Origin: a virus
Length of the DNA: 44,461 nt
IMG/VR virus record: IMGVR_UViG_3300033153_002359
Location: 1 to 44,461 of that record
Direction: 5' to 3' (one strand)
The notes under the pieces are model-generated. The model did not search any database. It saw only the letters and a list, made by a program, of their open reading frames with translations, and had not been told where the DNA came from. Within the stretch, counting starts at the first letter, position 1; each line of letters begins with the position of its first letter. Both the position numbers and the translations under genes were made by a program. Positions 23,546 through 31,475 of the stretch are shown here, one piece after another.

Positions 23546-24013
23546 TCATGGTTCAAACCGAGTAATTTTATATAAATGCCCCAAAATTAAATCAGCAAGT
23601 TCAAACTTCTTGATAAGCATAGAATCACTCATTCCATCGTGCAAATATCCACCCATAGCGTCTAGTTTTGGAATTATAGGCTCAAGTAGGGAAATCTTTT
23701 CAACGTCCCTCACCTTGTTTAAAAGGTCTTCACAGGCTTGACGGCTCATTGCGAGCATCACCGTTAATCCGGTTGTATCGTTTAAGCCTGCGTCTTCCAG
23801 GACACCAACCCACTCTTGCAAGCAATACATGGCACGCCCTAAATCCTTCTCGCTGGCTTTCCATTCCTTTATTGCATGGGCGCAAAGTTCGTCTGCTTCA
23901 AACAAGTCTTTTTTAAATGCTGGCGATACGTTTGGGAAGTCTTGGTAACTGGTGACAAGGCCGCTGCGGATCGCTGAAAGTATTGTCAGTGATTGGGTCG
24001 TGGCTTTAGACAT
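23546..24013 (-). CDS. Early phage protein of unknown function
   Basis: A 155-residue, mostly helical acidic protein following the hairpins after the annealing-protein gene. It has a long helix (AHAIKEWKASEKDLGRAMYCLQEW). It is the last fixed phage gene before array 2, and its stop touches the truncated attC L. No family recognised. Confidence 0.6.
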   Translation of the reverse strand: MSKATTQSLTILSAIRSGLVTSYQDFPNVSPAFKKDLFEADELCAHAIKEWKASEKDLGRAMYCLQEWVGVLEDAGLNDTTGLTVMLAMSRQACEDLLNKVRDVEKISLLEPIIPKLDAMGGYLHDGMSDSMLIKKFELADLILGHLYKITRFEP

Positions 24014-24032
24014 AATTTATCCTTAATAAAAT

Positions 24033-24106
24033 GCCCGTTATTTGTAGGCATGGGAACGGGCAAAACCTATGTCACTGACACAAATGGGGGGTGCCAGTGA
24101 CATAGG
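24033..24106 (-). terminator. Tandem hairpins in the leftward early operon
   Basis: Two strong inverted repeats on the transcribed strand just after the 24110 stop: a 12-bp stem CCTATGTCACTG/CAGTGACATAGG (24066-24106) followed by TTTTG, and a 7-bp stem GCCCGTT/AACGGGC (24033-24061) followed by ATTTTATT. They could terminate or attenuate transcription, or protect the upstream mRNA. Confidence 0.6.
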
Positions 24107-24109
24107 AAT

Positions 24110-24922
24110 CTATTTGATCGCGGCCTGGTAAACATCGCAGGTGTTGTGGCAATCTGCTAGTTTACAGTCTGCGACAGGAGCATCTTTATCCGACTGTGGG
24201 CATTTAATGAATTGTGGCTTTTGGAATGATTTTATAAGTTGCTCAATATAATTTTCAAACCATTTAAAATCAGTATCACTCAACACCTTTGCTTTTTGCA
24301 AGTGAGCATCACGCCACTCGGTTAATGCGGCTGCGGTTTCAAAAACATCAACTTTCTCAATAAAGTCAGCTTTGGTTAACTTCGGTGGTTGCTCTGGTGG
24401 CGTGGAATCTCCGTTCTGCTCATTGCCTTTACCATTATCACCGTCATCATTATTCTCACCATGCAAGTCCTCTTTGCACCACAAATCAAGGGCTATGCCG
24501 AATCTCATACCAGCGTTGCGGATAGCGTCACCTATGGCCTCCTTAATGGCATTCCCACCCTTCTTCCCATCGGCACTGCCATACCCAAGACGTGTCACTC
24601 CACACACTGTCAACTTGATCCAAAGACCACCATCAGCCCCAAACTTTGGTAATGAGTTATCATCTAGTGCCATTGGCTCCCACGACCAATCGAGATCAGC
24701 GTCAAGGAGTCTGTCCGTTGCAGCTGCATGGCCAACATAGTCAAGATGCACAACGTCAGGGTGGTGCCATCCTCCACAGATTGCACATCGGATACCCTTT
24801 CTAAAATCCTTTTTAACCGTGTCCGTTTGGGTTTTGCTAGGCTTTGGAAGTTTCCCAATTAGTTTTGGGTCAAACTCTTCGCGTAGTTTTTCCAACCCTT
24901 TGGTTTTGTCTTTGGCGTCCAT
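24110..24922 (-). CDS. Rad52-like single-strand annealing protein
   Basis: A 270-residue protein. Residues 40-155 carry the phage Rad52/Sak-type pattern: YVGHAAATDRLL, DWSWEP, LWIKLTVCGVTRLGYGSADGKKGGNAIKEAIGDAIRNAGMRF split over residues 60-145. A CAICGGWHH group precedes it. The C-terminus has an acidic linker (NNDDGDNGKGNEQNG) and a cysteine-rich end (CPQSDKDAPVADCKLADC), possibly a zinc site. Such proteins anneal homologous ends in phage recombination and replication. Neighbour of a coiled-coil protein in the early operon. Confidence 0.78.
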   Translation of the reverse strand: MDAKDKTKGLEKLREEFDPKLIGKLPKPSKTQTDTVKKDFRKGIRCAICGGWHHPDVVHLDYVGHAAATDRLLDADLDWSWEPMALDDNSLPKFGADGGLWIKLTVCGVTRLGYGSADGKKGGNAIKEAIGDAIRNAGMRFGIALDLWCKEDLHGENNDDGDNGKGNEQNGDSTPPEQPPKLTKADFIEKVDVFETAAALTEWRDAHLQKAKVLSDTDFKWFENYIEQLIKSFQKPQFIKCPQSDKDAPVADCKLADCHNTCDVYQAAIK

Positions 24923-24940
24923 GTTTATTTATCTCCTTTA

Positions 24941-26053
24941 CTATTTAAAAAACAAATTTGGTACAGTTCCATCTTTAATCTTGCCAAGGATCTCACTTGC
25001 CAGGACAGCAGCAGGCTTTTCACTTCGCAAAATTTCAACAATAGTCTCGAGAGTTTCCTTCTCTCTTTTACCTGCTTCTTTAGCAAGCTTCTTGACCTGT
25101 GCTTTTTCAGCCTTTTCGGTTTTGATACGCTCCTTCTTTTCAAGAGCCTCCTGTTCGGACTTGCGTTTCTCTTCGGCTTTCTCTGCTTCGATCCGTTCTT
25201 GCTCTGCTAACTTCTCAGCCTCAACACGCTCCTCTTCTGCAACCTTCTCAGCTTTCAGCCGTTTAAGTTCTTCTTCGGCTTCGCGCTTCTCACGTTCAAT
25301 CTTATCCTTGTCAGCTTGGAGTGTGTCTTTTTCAGCTTGCAACTTATCGGCTTCTTCTTTCAGTTCAGCACGTTCTTCATCAATACGCTTCTGCTCAATG
25401 GCACGTTCTTTTGCAAGCAACTCATCTTTGGCTTCACGCTCTACTCGCTCTTCCTCTGCCAATCTCTCAGCATTTTCGTTTTCAACTTGCATCTTGTGGA
25501 GATTCTCAAGTTGCATCCCAACATTAACAATGACATTCTTTGCAGACTCGATCATGTCACCAGCCCATTCACAATCGTCAGCTTTCAGGTGTTCGATAGC
25601 TTCGTACACCTCAGATGACGGCTTACCGATTAACCGTGATGAATAGGCGTTGATCCACGCAATTTTCGTGGTGGTCTTGTCAATGGCCTCCTGCTTGGCC
25701 TTGGCCTCTGCTTCCAGACGTTTCTTTTCAATGTCGTCAAAGTCAGTCTTTGCCTGCTTCCAGGCGTTTTCATGCTCCTGTAAATCTGCAAGCATTGTAT
25801 TCTTGGCAGTATCGCAGGTCTTCCCTGCAACAAGGAAGGGCTTTTTAAACTCTTTGTGTTCCTTGGTGATCTCCCCTCTTGACTCACGACAAACACGGAT
25901 AGCCTTTACAACAAGCTCGTAAGAGTCTTTATCACCTAGGTCTACTGGAATGTCAACAAGTGGGTACTCGTCTTTGATTGCCTGTATTTTAACCGGGTCA
26001 ACCGAAAATACAACCTTTGGTATTGCTGGAATTGTTGTTATTAAATCTTTCAT
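24941..26053 (-). CDS. Long coiled-coil early protein (DUF1351-like)
   Basis: A 370-residue protein. Residues 1-110 form a globular head (PVKIQAIKDEYPLVDIPVDLG, then KEHKEFKKPFLVAGK), with a charged coiled coil of roughly 160 residues (repeats of EEERVEAEKLAEQ type), and a short end domain. The head resembles DUF1351-type proteins found next to phage recombinases and exonucleases. The Ser-rich antisense frame over it is a shadow. It is adjacent to the annealing protein, with which it may work. Confidence 0.65.
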   Translation of the reverse strand: MKDLITTIPAIPKVVFSVDPVKIQAIKDEYPLVDIPVDLGDKDSYELVVKAIRVCRESRGEITKEHKEFKKPFLVAGKTCDTAKNTMLADLQEHENAWKQAKTDFDDIEKKRLEAEAKAKQEAIDKTTTKIAWINAYSSRLIGKPSSEVYEAIEHLKADDCEWAGDMIESAKNVIVNVGMQLENLHKMQVENENAERLAEEERVEREAKDELLAKERAIEQKRIDEERAELKEEADKLQAEKDTLQADKDKIEREKREAEEELKRLKAEKVAEEERVEAEKLAEQERIEAEKAEEKRKSEQEALEKKERIKTEKAEKAQVKKLAKEAGKREKETLETIVEILRSEKPAAVLASEILGKIKDGTVPNLFFK

Positions 26054-26230
26054 CTACCATCTCCTTTCTTGTTCTTGTAATTGTTGCGAGTAAGTTTCGG
26101 TGTCCATAGCCGCATCAGGCTCCCAATCCCCCAATTCATCAAGGAAGACATAGCCAATGAAAATAACAGTCAATACGAACAGCAAGCAGCATGACCATTC
26201 GAGTATCTTTTTTTCTGTTTTTTCTTTCAT
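26054..26230 (-). CDS. Small membrane protein in early operon
   Basis: About 58 residues from ATG 26230, chosen because GGAGG lies eight bases upstream. One transmembrane helix (CCLLFVLTVIFIGYVFL) followed by an acidic tail. Overlaps the preceding gene by four bases. Role unknown; such proteins often modify host membrane functions. Confidence 0.55.
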   Translation of the reverse strand: MKEKTEKKILEWSCCLLFVLTVIFIGYVFLDELGDWEPDAAMDTETYSQQLQEQERRW

Positions 26231-26433
26231 TTTGCCAACCTCCGCTGTATCGGGGACTCGCATCGGGCAATCTCACAAATATCGTTATTACGCCAATACA
26301 CTGGATTCATCGGAAGTGGATACGCTCTATTTGATAATTTCGTATAAAAATACAATCTATCAAACTCATACATCTCAACAGTATGATGGATTAGATAACC
26401 GTCGTCTGTTAACGTTGCGTTTAGATTACACAT
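26227..26433 (-). CDS. Small early protein of unknown function
   Basis: A 68-residue protein. Overlaps both neighbours (HNH gene by eight bases, membrane gene by four), supporting translation. Begins MCNLNATLTDDGYLIHH and includes YEFDRLYFYTKLSN. Unrecognised. Confidence 0.5.
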   Translation of the reverse strand: MCNLNATLTDDGYLIHHTVEMYEFDRLYFYTKLSNRAYPLPMNPVYWRNNDICEIARCESPIQRRLAK

Positions 26434-26959
26434 TATACCCTAACCCCCTAAGTTTTACGAAGTTAACGCCTTGGTGATTACAAATCCAATCAGGGCAACA
26501 TGCCTCATAATAGCATCTTGCTAATGCAGCTGATATTGTGTCTGAGTGGTAGCCAAGGTGGATATACTTCCTGCCGATCATGATGTGAGTACGATACTTG
26601 CCATGGCCCCTATGCCACGAAACCCCGATAAAACCCGAAGTGTTACAGCTGTTAAGCTTTTGATTCTGCATGTTGCAGCTCTGAGTCACGTGTCGCAACT
26701 TCTCCCACCGATTATCGTCTTTATCACCGTGTTTGTGATCCACTTGATATTCTGGGAAGTAGCCTTCAATGTAGAGAAAGGCTAACCGATGTGCCCTGTA
26801 TTGCTTGCCGTCTACGCGGATCTGACGATATCCATGTGGGTCTAGACAACCAGCCTCATCACCAACTTCGACACGGGGACTGTTGGCCACCAACCATGTA
26901 AAAATGCCAGTTTCAGGGTCGTATTTAAGTAATTCTTTTAGTCGTTTTTGCGTTAGCAC
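26426..26959 (-). CDS. HNH homing endonuclease with AP2-like domain
   Basis: A 177-residue protein, paralog of 17646-18176: MLTQKRLKELLKYDPETGIFTW start, QVDHKHGDKDDNRWEKLRH with SCNMQN catalytic part, then GFIGVSWHRGHGKYR and SLG-type AP2 strand region (HLGYHSDTISAALAR). The end NHQGVNFVKLRGLGYNV matches its paralog. It sits in the early operon, overlapping its neighbour by eight bases. Confidence 0.85.
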   Translation of the reverse strand: MLTQKRLKELLKYDPETGIFTWLVANSPRVEVGDEAGCLDPHGYRQIRVDGKQYRAHRLAFLYIEGYFPEYQVDHKHGDKDDNRWEKLRHVTQSCNMQNQKLNSCNTSGFIGVSWHRGHGKYRTHIMIGRKYIHLGYHSDTISAALARCYYEACCPDWICNHQGVNFVKLRGLGYNV

Positions 26960-26960
26960 A

Positions 26961-27254
26961 TTAATCTCCGTCAGGTAATGGTGTTATTCCAAATCTGTAA
27001 ATTAGCGTTCTTACACTCTCCTCAACCTCTTTAAATAAAGCGTCGTGCCAAGCTCCCCCAACCATTACATTATGGTCGTCGCTAACTGTGAATTTACAAT
27101 CCTCGGAATAGAGATGAATAATCAACTCGTCAACATCCCATTCAGTAGTAAACTTGCACTCAAACTGACAGGGCATAGAAATACCGAATGCTGTTACCTG
27201 GTCTATTTCTGCGTGGAATGAGTCTGATGTAATTAACGTGTATTTTGTTTTCAT
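26961..27254 (-). CDS. First gene of leftward early operon, unknown
   Basis: A 97-residue protein with a strong AAGGAG before the ATG. Beta-rich first half (YTLITSDSFHAEID), then SVRTLIYRFG. It starts the operon opposite the rightward replication genes. One base separates it from the HNH gene. No family recognised. Confidence 0.58.
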   Translation of the reverse strand: MKTKYTLITSDSFHAEIDQVTAFGISMPCQFECKFTTEWDVDELIIHLYSEDCKFTVSDDHNVMVGGAWHDALFKEVEESVRTLIYRFGITPLPDGD

Positions 27255-27403
27255 TGAGTCTCCTTTTTTGTTTTCCTGTCTATACTTTTACCACGCTGAA
27301 ATGTATTGTCAATGTATTTGTTTATTTTTATCTTGCGTTTTATTATTGCTCGTGTATATTGAAAGTAATGATTCAATTATTAATTTAAACCAAGAGGGAC
27401 ATT
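27255..27403. promoter_or_regulatory. Divergent early promoter region
   Basis: AT-rich gap between the leftward and rightward early operons. Rightward candidate: TTGCGT (27333-27338), 16-base spacer, TATATT (27355-27360). Leftward candidate: TTGACA complement at 27307-27312, but no good -10 at normal spacing, so this one is weak. No operator repeats stand out. Confidence 0.45.
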
Positions 27404-27580
27404 ATGGAAATAAAAGACGGACGTGGCGATCACATGAGCGAACTTAAACTTGAAAACATGGGGAAGATAAAAGAATTTTTCTCTGTGAATAAAAACGCCA
27501 CTAAAAAAGAGTGTGCCGAGTGTACTGGGCTATCTTACACCACAATTCTTAAACTCATAAAAGAGATAGAAAATGAATAG
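27404..27580 (+). CDS. Small helix-turn-helix protein
   Basis: A 58-residue protein with GAGGG before its ATG. Residues 30-57 (NATKKECAECTGLSYTTILKLIKEI) form a helix-turn-helix of the winged or replication-initiator type. It overlaps the next gene by eight bases and starts the rightward early operon. Probably a DNA-binding regulator or initiator accessory. Confidence 0.6.
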   Translation: MEIKDGRGDHMSELKLENMGKIKEFFSVNKNATKKECAECTGLSYTTILKLIKEIENE

Positions 27581-28220
27581 GAAGCAATTCACTTTTTTTG
27601 CTTCCTATTTAGATGCTGTTGAAGATTTGCCAGTGGAGCAGAGGGGGATATTTTTTGATGCTGTAATAATGTATTCTCTTCGTGACATTGATCCTGAGTT
27701 TGACCATGACAATATTGTTGCAAAGGCTGTCTTTACAGCAATAAAGCCAGTTCTTGACCAAAGTAAGTTTAGAGCAAAGGCAGGACAAAAGGGCGGAGCT
27801 AGTAAAGCAAAACCTAAGCAAACCGGAAGCAAAAAGAAAGCAAAACCTAAGCAAACCGGAAGCTATAGGAAAGGAAAGGAAAGGAAAGGAGTGGAAGGGA
27901 GTGGAGTAGGAAAGGACAAAACAAAGGCCATCCGGCCTGATAATTTCACAGAACAAGAATTTGACGATCTTCTTTCTCACAGAAAAGCAATGAAAGCACC
28001 TCTTACCAAATTGGCTTTGGCTGGTCTTGTTTCTCAGTTTGAAAAATCAGGCTTGCCAGTGGCTGAGTGTATTGAGAAAATGGCAAATAGGGGATGGCGC
28101 GGATTTGAGGCTGAATGGGTTAAAAAAAATGATAAGCCTAATGGTGATAAGAAAACCTTTGCCCAAATAAGAAGCGAAAACAATAAACAGGCTTGCAGAG
28201 AATTTGCGGAGGATAGTTAA
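27573..28220 (+). CDS. DUF6291-like putative replication organizer
   Basis: A 215-residue protein. The N-terminal 75 residues match the phage family with FFDAVIMYS, then AVFTAIKPVLDQSKFRAKAGQKGG. A Lys/Gln linker follows that contains a tandem duplicated unit AKPKQTGS, typical of this family. The C-terminal part may load or bind helicase. It is followed directly by a DUF6475-like gene, as in many phage replication modules. Confidence 0.7.
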   Translation: MNRKQFTFFASYLDAVEDLPVEQRGIFFDAVIMYSLRDIDPEFDHDNIVAKAVFTAIKPVLDQSKFRAKAGQKGGASKAKPKQTGSKKKAKPKQTGSYRKGKERKGVEGSGVGKDKTKAIRPDNFTEQEFDDLLSHRKAMKAPLTKLALAGLVSQFEKSGLPVAECIEKMANRGWRGFEAEWVKKNDKPNGDKKTFAQIRSENNKQACREFAEDS

Positions 28221-28841
28221 ATGGACGAGTCACATAAACAAGAATTTGCAGCAATGATGTATGCTTTTGGTGATGTTTATGAAGTTGATTTCAGTAAGAT
28301 CATGCTTGGTATGTGGTTTGATGCTCTTGGTGAATATGATATAAATCAAATAGCAGGGTCTATAAAGCGATTCATGCAGAACCCGGATCCAACATACGGG
28401 AAGCCAAAGCCTAATGATCTTATTAGACTTATCACTGGCACATCTTCAGACTCCTCGGCAATCGCCTGGACAAAGTTTGACAAAGCTTTGCGAATGGTCG
28501 GAGTTTATTCGTCTGTTTGTTTTGATGATCCAATTATTCACAAAGTAATTCGTGACATGGGTGGTTGGATTTCGTTTGAAGGAAAAGACGATGACGAGTG
28601 GCCCTTTATTTCAAATGACTTTAAGGCTCGATATAAAGCTTATAAGACGAAAAAAGACACTGATGGTGGCGGTGGGTATCTAGTTGGTGTTGTCGAGGCA
28701 ACAAATAGGCGGCAAGGGTTTAGTTTCGACCTTCCATTGTTGATTGGTGATAAGGAAAAGGCAAAAAATGTTTTAGAACTGGTAGGTGAGCAACCGTTTT
28801 TGGTTACAAGTAGTGAAAACTTACAGATAGGTATAAAATGA
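28221..28841 (+). CDS. DUF6475-like replication-associated protein
   Basis: A 206-residue protein. Pattern of the family: MWFDALGEYDINQI, FMQNPDPTYGKPKPNDLIRLI, AWTKFDKALRMVGVYSSVCFDDPIIH then DMGGW and WPFISNDFKARYKAY. These proteins accompany phage replication initiators, and a helicase-loader role is suspected. It begins one base after the previous stop and overlaps the following zinc-finger gene by four bases. Confidence 0.72.
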   Translation: MDESHKQEFAAMMYAFGDVYEVDFSKIMLGMWFDALGEYDINQIAGSIKRFMQNPDPTYGKPKPNDLIRLITGTSSDSSAIAWTKFDKALRMVGVYSSVCFDDPIIHKVIRDMGGWISFEGKDDDEWPFISNDFKARYKAYKTKKDTDGGGGYLVGVVEATNRRQGFSFDLPLLIGDKEKAKNVLELVGEQPFLVTSSENLQIGIK

Positions 28842-29047
28842 AAATCAGCAGACAATTAAAATGGCAACGCAAGAAAAAGGCTGACGGTAAATGCTCGATC
28901 TGTGGAGAACCAAGAGTAACAGGATCGCATTGTGAGAAGCACGCAAAATATAACCGCGACTTGGCAAGAAACAGATACCGAATGAAGCACGGGATTCCGG
29001 TTGACGCGCCAGTTGGAAAGTGTGGGCGAAACAGGTATTGTTCTTAA
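28838..29047 (+). CDS. Small zinc-finger protein
   Basis: A 69-residue basic protein: CSICGEPRVTGSHCEKH is a C2-CH zinc knuckle followed by a basic helix (YNRDLARNRYRMKHG) and CGRNRYC. Such proteins are common at the end of phage replication operons. attC Q begins one base after its stop, so this is the fixed gene upstream of array 3. Confidence 0.62.
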   Translation: MKISRQLKWQRKKKADGKCSICGEPRVTGSHCEKHAKYNRDLARNRYRMKHGIPVDAPVGKCGRNRYCS

Positions 29048-29166
29048 TTGTAACGCCCGCAATGAGATGCCCTAAACAACGCAGTTTAGGATAAGATAAA
29101 TTAAACAAGCAAGCGATCAGAAAGGAGTGAATTGGGTTTAGGGTCATTTCTATAAGATTGTTATGC
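29048..29166 (-). repeat. attC-like site Q (far end of array 3)
   Basis: Minus-strand orientation: inverse core GCATAAC, core GTTACAA. Arms share ATAGAAATGACCCTAAAC and ATGAGATGCCCTAAAC with two extra bases. It adjoins the last replication gene, hence the attI-distal end of the array. Confidence 0.78.
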
Positions 29167-29185
29167 TGGGTTATAGGTATGGATT

Positions 29186-29449
29186 ATGGGAATACAATCA
29201 ACCATTGGTATAGATCGAGATGATGCTATTTGCAGGATAAGGCTAATTGGTTGTCTGGTAAGTGAAAAAGCGTACAGAAGACTTGAAGATGCTTGTTTTG
29301 AGCCAAATATGAGAATAGAAACATTTGTAGACGATGGACTGGATTTTAGTCTATCTGGCTTGGATGAATGGACTTGCACTATGTTAGAAAACAAAATGGG
29401 TGAGCCATTCTATAGATTTTCAATGTATGACAACTACAATGTAAGCTAA
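29186..29449 (+). CDS. Cassette 17 gene, unknown function
   Basis: An 87-residue protein (MGIQSTIGIDRDDAICR). Its TAA is formed by the core AGCTAAC at the cassette boundary. Alpha/beta soluble protein with three cysteines. No recognised family. Confidence 0.55.
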   Translation: MGIQSTIGIDRDDAICRIRLIGCLVSEKAYRRLEDACFEPNMRIETFVDDGLDFSLSGLDEWTCTMLENKMGEPFYRFSMYDNYNVS

Positions 29450-29577
29450 CGCATTAGTTCACCTGCCCCAAGGGAATGAGGAGTAAATTATGGAAACAGG
29501 ATTTGAGGATGAAACAGACTTTATTGAAACCAAAAAAAGTGCGCCCCTTGGGGTCAGCGTGAAACGCCTTGTTATGT
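29444..29577 (-). repeat. attC-like site P (cassette 17/16 junction)
   Basis: Minus strand: inverse core ACATAAC, core GTTAGCT. Left arm TTTCACGCTGACCCC pairs perfectly with TTCACCTGCCCC after removal of T, G and A. The start and first 28 residues of the cassette 16 gene lie inside it. Confidence 0.83.
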
Positions 29578-29879
29578 GGTTTTTGGGCAATATAGTTATT
29601 TGGATACTTGCTTATTTTTGGCTGGCAAACGGCAATGAATACGCAGAGAATTACAGCATGTTTATTGTTTGGATTCACTTCTTGTGTTCGCTGGCAGTTT
29701 TTAGCAAGGAAACTAGAAAGAAGCTACAAGATAAAGGCCCAAGCGTGAATATGAATTTTAACTTAGTCGTAGATTGTATTTATGGCTTTGTGCTGGCTAC
29801 TTTTGGGTTTTATCTGCTTGCAGGACTGTATATTGTTGGTAGTAAATTCCAAAATGAAGCCTACACGATGGACACCTAA
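29490..29879 (+). CDS. Cassette 16 multi-pass membrane protein
   Basis: A 129-residue protein with about four membrane helices (VMWFLGNIVIWILAYFWL; FIVWIHFLCSLA; YGFVLATFGFYLLAGLYIVG). GAGGAG precedes the ATG at 29490. The first 28 residues are encoded by attC P, up to the inverse core in RLVMW. The end reads MDT with TAA made by the core ACCTAAC. Possibly a membrane-active accessory such as superinfection exclusion, by analogy only. Confidence 0.6.
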   Translation: METGFEDETDFIETKKSAPLGVSVKRLVMWFLGNIVIWILAYFWLANGNEYAENYSMFIVWIHFLCSLAVFSKETRKKLQDKGPSVNMNFNLVVDCIYGFVLATFGFYLLAGLYIVGSKFQNEAYTMDT

Positions 29880-29997
29880 CGCTTGAGGTAAGCCGCCCGC
29901 CCACAAATAAACTAAGGAGTTTCCAAAATGGAAATAACTGAAAGTAACACCAATAAATCGCGCGTGCTCGCGGGTCTGCTTGACCGATTTGTTCTAT
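29874..29997 (-). repeat. attC-like site O (cassette 15)
   Basis: Minus strand: inverse core ATAGAAC, core GTTAGGT; GCTTGAGGTAAGCCGCCCGC arm pairs with GTCAAGCAGACCCGC-type arm. CCATAGAAC complements the cassette 15 start core (30755-30761). Closely similar to site M. Confidence 0.85.
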
Positions 29998-30068
29998 GGA
30001 AACAGCAGTTTCAACGGGCATTAATTAAGTGTTGTACCTATGACCTTGAGGTTTATCATGGGGGTTGA
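29928..30068 (+). CDS. attC-encoded leader peptide before methyltransferase (cassette 15)
   Basis: A 46-codon frame starting in the loop of attC O with AAGGAG seven bases upstream. It crosses the arm and core of the attC (NKSRVLAGLLDRFVLW) and ends overlapping the methyltransferase ATG at 30058. A closely related frame of 38 codons exists in attC M. Either a real small peptide or a translational coupling leader. Confidence 0.45.
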   Translation: MEITESNTNKSRVLAGLLDRFVLWKQQFQRALIKCCTYDLEVYHGG

Positions 30069-30711
30069 ATTGTTTAATATGGACTGTATGGAGCTTATGG
30101 CTAACACTGCCGATAATGCTTTTGATCTGGCTATTGTTGATCCACCGTATGGTATTGGCGAATGTGGGAAAACAAATAAGAGCCGTGGAAAGCTTGCTGT
30201 TGCAAAAGATTATAAACCATTTCACGGTGAAGATTTAGAGCCACCAACAGCGGAATATATAAAAGAGCTGCAGCGGGTTAGTGTGAACCAAATAATTTGG
30301 GGTGCTAACCACTTTATGCAAAGCATTAATCTTGGTTCTAGTTGCTGGATTGTGTGGGACAAGGACAATGGGGCAAATGACTTTGCTGATTGTGAGCTTG
30401 CGTATACCAGTTTTAAAACCGCTGTAAGAATGTTTAGGTTTACTTGGAATGGCATGATTCAGGGGAACATGAAGAACAAAGAGCAACGGATACACCCCAC
30501 TCAAAAACCTGTTGCCTTGTACAAATGGCTTCTCCATAATTATGCAAAGAAAGGTGATTCTATTTTAGACACCCACCTTGGAAGCGGATCAAGCGCGATA
30601 GCAGCGCATTATTTTGGCTGTGACTTCTTTGGTTGTGAACTTGACAAGGACTATTTTGAAGCAACACAAAAGCGATTTAAAAAGGAAACAGCTCAGTTAT
30701 CTTTATTTTAA
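30058..30711 (+). CDS. DNA methyltransferase (cassette 15)
   Basis: A 217-residue enzyme from ATG 30058, which has GAGG six bases upstream. Motif IV DPPYG at residues 28-32 precedes HPTQKP and the SAM-binding motif DTHLGSGSSAIA near the C-terminus: the beta-type order of N6-adenine or N4-cytosine methyltransferases. Likely an orphan enzyme that shields phage DNA from host restriction. Its flanks are nearly identical to those of the other methyltransferase cassette. Confidence 0.85.
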   Translation: MGVELFNMDCMELMANTADNAFDLAIVDPPYGIGECGKTNKSRGKLAVAKDYKPFHGEDLEPPTAEYIKELQRVSVNQIIWGANHFMQSINLGSSCWIVWDKDNGANDFADCELAYTSFKTAVRMFRFTWNGMIQGNMKNKEQRIHPTQKPVALYKWLLHNYAKKGDSILDTHLGSGSSAIAAHYFGCDFFGCELDKDYFEATQKRFKKETAQLSLF

Positions 30712-30754
30712 AATGACATAGAGCTGGCCCGAACCAACTAGGCAAGACGTTTCC

Positions 30755-30875
30755 ATAGAACGCCCGGAATGAGATGCACCAAACGAATAAACTGTTTGGT
30801 AAGATTAAATTAAACACTGGAGGATGATACGAGGAGTGGCCGTAGTTTGGTGTCATTTCTAGCGTATTGTTAGCC
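30755..30875 (-). repeat. attC-like site N (cassette 14)
   Basis: Minus strand: inverse core GGCTAAC, core GTTCTAT; arms CTAGAAATGACACCAAAC and ATGAGATGCACCAAAC. GGCTAAC complements the cassette 14 start core (31353-31359). Loop holds GGAGG and a 12-codon frame. Confidence 0.83.
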
Positions 30876-30898
30876 ACGATGATGGCGAGGAGGTAAAA

Positions 30899-31210
30899 AT
30901 GGAATGCGAAAAAGAATGTAATAATTTTGTGATTTGCAGATTTAGCGATGAGGGAAAACAAAAAAAACATTGTAATTTCTTTCTCCCTAAGAATGATAAC
31001 AATGATCAAATTGCAGAAGATTTATACATTAAGAATTATAAAGGGTTCTCTGCGACTTCTGTTGTTGACGCTCATAAAAAGGGATTCATTTCAGGCGTTA
31101 ATTCGGCAAACAGAAGAGCAGCAGAGTTGCAAGAGAAACTTGAACAACTCAAGCAACACGCTGTTTGTGATTGTGAAGGTTGCAGAGCTATAGACAATAT
31201 TGAACTGTAA
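30899..31210 (+). CDS. Cassette 14 gene, coiled-coil protein with cysteines
   Basis: A 103-residue protein with AGGAGG eight bases upstream. CEKECNNFVIC near the N-terminus, a helix with coiled-coil character (NSANRRAAELQEKLEQLKQH) and CDCEGC at the end. A zinc site is likely. Family not recognised. Confidence 0.58.
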   Translation: MECEKECNNFVICRFSDEGKQKKHCNFFLPKNDNNDQIAEDLYIKNYKGFSATSVVDAHKKGFISGVNSANRRAAELQEKLEQLKQHAVCDCEGCRAIDNIEL

Positions 31211-31220
31211 TTGTTTTTTT

Positions 31221-31344
31221 ATAGCGTACTACTCATTGCAGGTGCAGAGTTCAAAAACATACCTACCTAGGCCGTTCGATTCGGTGGAGGATAAACTGGT
31301 GAAGTGAAGGTGGGGAAGATTCAGGTTCGAGTCCTGGATGCTAT
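31221..31344 (+). tRNA. tRNA-like element, oversized (cassette 14)
   Basis: Pairing ends ATAGCGT and ATGCTAT form a 7-bp acceptor-like stem. ACTC/GAGT with a 12-base loop resembles a D-arm, and TCAGG-TTCGAGT-CCTGG is a good T-arm. The middle is about 70 bases, with a 7-bp stem CCTACCT/AGGTGGG and no clear anticodon arm; no CCA is encoded. At 124 bases it is too long for an ordinary tRNA; an insertion, a decayed tRNA or another structured RNA are possible. Confidence 0.35.
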
Positions 31345-31352
31345 ATTTTAAA

Positions 31353-31475
31353 GGCTAACGCTTGAGGTAAGCTGCCCGCCCACAAATAAACTAGAAACTA
31401 AAACGGAGTAAAAGACTATGATAAACCACAATAAATCGCACGTTCTCGCGGGTCTGCTTGACCGACTTGTTCTAT
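31353..31475 (-). repeat. attC-like site M (cassette 13)
   Basis: Minus strand: inverse core ATAGAAC, core GTTAGCC. Arms GTCAAGCAGACCCGC and GTAAGCTGCCCGC pair with extra C and A. CCATAGAAC is a nine-base complement of the cassette 13 start at 32281-32287. Confidence 0.86.

Noticed and set aside
24819-25646. 275-codon Ser-rich plus-strand frame
   Set aside because: It is antisense to the coiled-coil gene 24941-26053; its Ser/Phe richness mirrors Lys/Glu codons of the real gene.
27806-27866. Tandem repeat as CRISPR or iteron origin
   Set aside because: It is a duplicated coding unit (AKPKQTGS) in the replication protein linker, a common trait of that family; only two copies.
31221-31344. Selenocysteine or suppressor tRNA serving the TGA at 36479
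   Set aside because: The acceptor can extend to 8 bp, but no anticodon arm with a UCA loop can be drawn and no SECIS-like context was identified; kept only as a point to exclude.
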